From Leishmania martiniquensis (lineage: Eukaryota; Euglenozoa; Kinetoplastea; Trypanosomatida; Trypanosomatidae), in NCBI RefSeq assembly GCF_017916325.1, contig NC_090166.1, positions 785,001 to 849,000 on the forward strand: a stretch of 64,000 bases of DNA, given 5' to 3'. A program made the translations under genes and the position numbers. Shown piece by piece: positions 62,690-64,000 of the stretch (the first letter of the stretch is position 1; each line of letters begins with the position of its first letter). The notes below the pieces were generated by a model. It did not search any database. It worked only from the letters and a program-made list of their open reading frames with translations, and had not been told where the DNA came from.

Positions 62690-63205
62690 CAGCCGTGCAC
62701 AGGCGCACGTGAATGCCCAGGGGAGCTCCACCGGCCCTCCGGTGTGGCAGTCCCCCTCACGAGGCTGTCGCCGCCAGAGGCACCGTCTCAAACCCTCCCC
62801 TTCGCAAGTGCAGCACCATCACCATATGCCCGCCTTCGGCCGTAGCTGCCCGTCACACACAGCGCGTGCGAGGTGGCCGGCTTAACACACCGATTCTCAC
62901 GTGCCCGGCGAGGCGCGTCTCCTCATCGCTGCAGTGGACGGCAACCGAATTCCCCGCCGGCCTCCCTCGTGGGGCGGAACGAAACGACGCCCCGTCTTGG
63001 CAACAGGGCGCCCACTACAAGGTCCGCACCGAGCAGTCCATAGCGGGGGAGGGTCACAACCGCGCAGCCCCCCTACACCCGCCCATTCGGGCCCCCAGCC
63101 AGCGCGCCGCCAACACACAGGCTCGCCTGCAGCCCTCACTCGGTTGTGGCGGCATGCAAGCGTGTGTCGGAAGGCGGCGTACCGTCGACGGGGCAGCTGG
63201 GCCAT
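62690..63205. repeat. Diverged SIDER-like fragments
   Basis: By eye, parts of this GC-rich stretch resemble the 597-bp repeat in the same orientation. GTCTCAAACCC...CCTTCGCAAGT at about 62785-62810 parallels GTCTCACACCCC...CCTTCGCAAGT in the repeat. CACAGGCTC...CTCACTCGGTTGTG near 63116-63150 parallels the repeat's first 60 bp. The order of the two blocks is swapped relative to the repeat, so they may be two separate relics. This is weak evidence without an alignment program. Confidence 0.3.
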
Positions 63206-63409
63206 CCGCTGCGTCATCGCAGCAGTCCCACTACACAGCAACTTGCTCCCCCCCAAAGGCACCAGGTGCGTGGGGGCGTCATGGAGGGAAGTGCTTCGTG
63301 CTGCGTGCACCTGGGCTCCCCGCTCGGCCGAGTGGCCACAAGGCCTCGCACCGTCGGGAGCTCCTCCAGCAGCGCCAGAGTTCGGCGAACGCCGTCGCGG
63401 CTATCTGCG

Positions 63410-63694
63410 TCAGCGATGCCTGCACCGCTGTGCACTCTGCAGCGCCCTCGGCGGCTTCGGGTCGAGGCGCGTGACGAGCAGCGCGGGCGACGCCTCAACC
63501 AGCGGAAGGTTCCACGCCTCCGCCGACTCGTGGAAGCGGCGCATGACGGAGTCGCGCTGCCCCAGCGTCGACGGCTCCCACATCCGGTGAGCCGTCGCGT
63601 CCGTCCGCTCCGCCAGCATGACTGGGTGCTCTGGTCGACCCGGCCTGAAGGGAGAGGGGGCGCGAGCGGTTGAGCGGGGACCGCGGGCCTCCAC
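63410..63694 (-). pseudogene. Tyrosine-recombinase N-terminal fragment of a DIRS/TATE-type retroelement (broken)
   Basis: In minus sense this frame encodes MLAERTDATAHRMWEPSTLG (Met at about 63628), continuing as QRDSVMRRFHESAEAWNLPL and VEASPALLVTRL. The pattern of S-T at the start, R-D-S..R-R-F, a two-helix spacing and 'LPLVEASPALL' resembles the SAM-like core-binding domain of tyrosine recombinases, as carried by kinetoplastid VIPER/TATE (DIRS-like) retroelements. The frame stops soon after, at 63410. Possible continuation is in another frame (63214-63498: ADSRDGVRRTLALLEELP), so at least one frameshift breaks it. No catalytic R-H-R-Y set is visible, so it is most likely a dead relic. Family assignment is from memory of motif style, not from an alignment. 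Confidence 0.4.
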
Positions 63695-63700
63695 TCGCGC

Positions 63701-64000
63701 TTAGCACCGACTCAAGCGAAAAGTGTGCGGCGTCATGTTCTCTGCGAGGGAGCGGAGGGTGCGCGGCAAACCGCTGAGCCGGCGGTGCAGCTTCTTTTCT
63801 CGGGGGAGGGGGAGGAGGGCCGACGCTGAGCGTGTGGGTTTTCGCACAGCCGATTCGCTGCGCTTCGATTCGAGCTCGAGTTCCCCGAGCGCGAACGCCG
63901 CTCGGCCGTACCGGGACGTCGGCTGGTACTCTTCGGCAGCCGCCGTGCCCTGAAGCGTGCCCCGTCCTGGGTGATCGTGCCTCTCAGCCGCGACAAGGGC
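63701..64000 (-). other. Open frame entering from the right edge, possible retroelement ORF tail
   Basis: A 99-codon frame is open from the right edge to a TAA at 63703-63701. It is rich in Arg/Ala/Leu/Glu (EEYQPTSRYGRAAFALGELE, ending SLAENMTPHTFRLSRC). It lies directly 5' of the tyrosine-recombinase-like fragment, where DIRS-type elements carry the end of their RT/RNase H ORF, but I cannot identify a domain. It could also be the C-terminus of an ordinary gene. Confidence 0.35.

Overview
The window looks like nuclear DNA of a Leishmania-type trypanosomatid (subfamily Leishmaniinae). The coding regions are long, intronless, GC-rich ORFs with Ala/Ser/Pro/Thr-rich low-complexity tails. All eight supported genes lie on the minus strand, as expected for one polycistronic transcription unit. 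Most gene starts sit just downstream (minus sense) of a polypyrimidine tract and the first AG, as needed for spliced-leader trans-splicing. Species and chromosome cannot be named from the sequence alone.

Layout, in minus-strand transcription order (right to left): a degraded tyrosine-recombinase retroelement fragment and SIDER-like debris at the right edge (about 62.7-64 kb); an unrecognised 322-aa protein (62068-61100); a mitochondrial ribosomal protein of the L51/S25/CI-B8 fold, mL43-like (60563-59775); an unrecognised 431-aa low-complexity protein (57671-56376); a giant PDK1-like AGC kinase with a C-terminal PH domain (48298-41468); three divergent paralogues of an apparently undescribed family with N-terminal MG(A/V)APS myristoylation signals (34399-31547, 20314-15233 and 12293-8844); and the 5' 1182 codons of a large unrecognised protein that runs off the left edge (from 3548).

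The intergenic regions are unusually long (about 3 to 11 kb around the paralogues and kinase), and only about 39% of the window is coding. They are purine-rich on the plus strand (pyrimidine-rich on the transcribed-sense strand) and full of microsatellites. I see no convincing extra gene, tRNA or snRNA in them. An identical 597-bp GC-rich direct repeat lies downstream of the stop codons of two of the three paralogues, where it would fall in their 3' UTRs.

The most interesting biology is the three-member putative lipid-anchored family next to a PH-domain PDK1-like kinase whose catalytic domain is interrupted by insertions of about 770 and 160 residues. A functional link between them is only a positional hint, since neighbouring trypanosomatid genes are usually unrelated.
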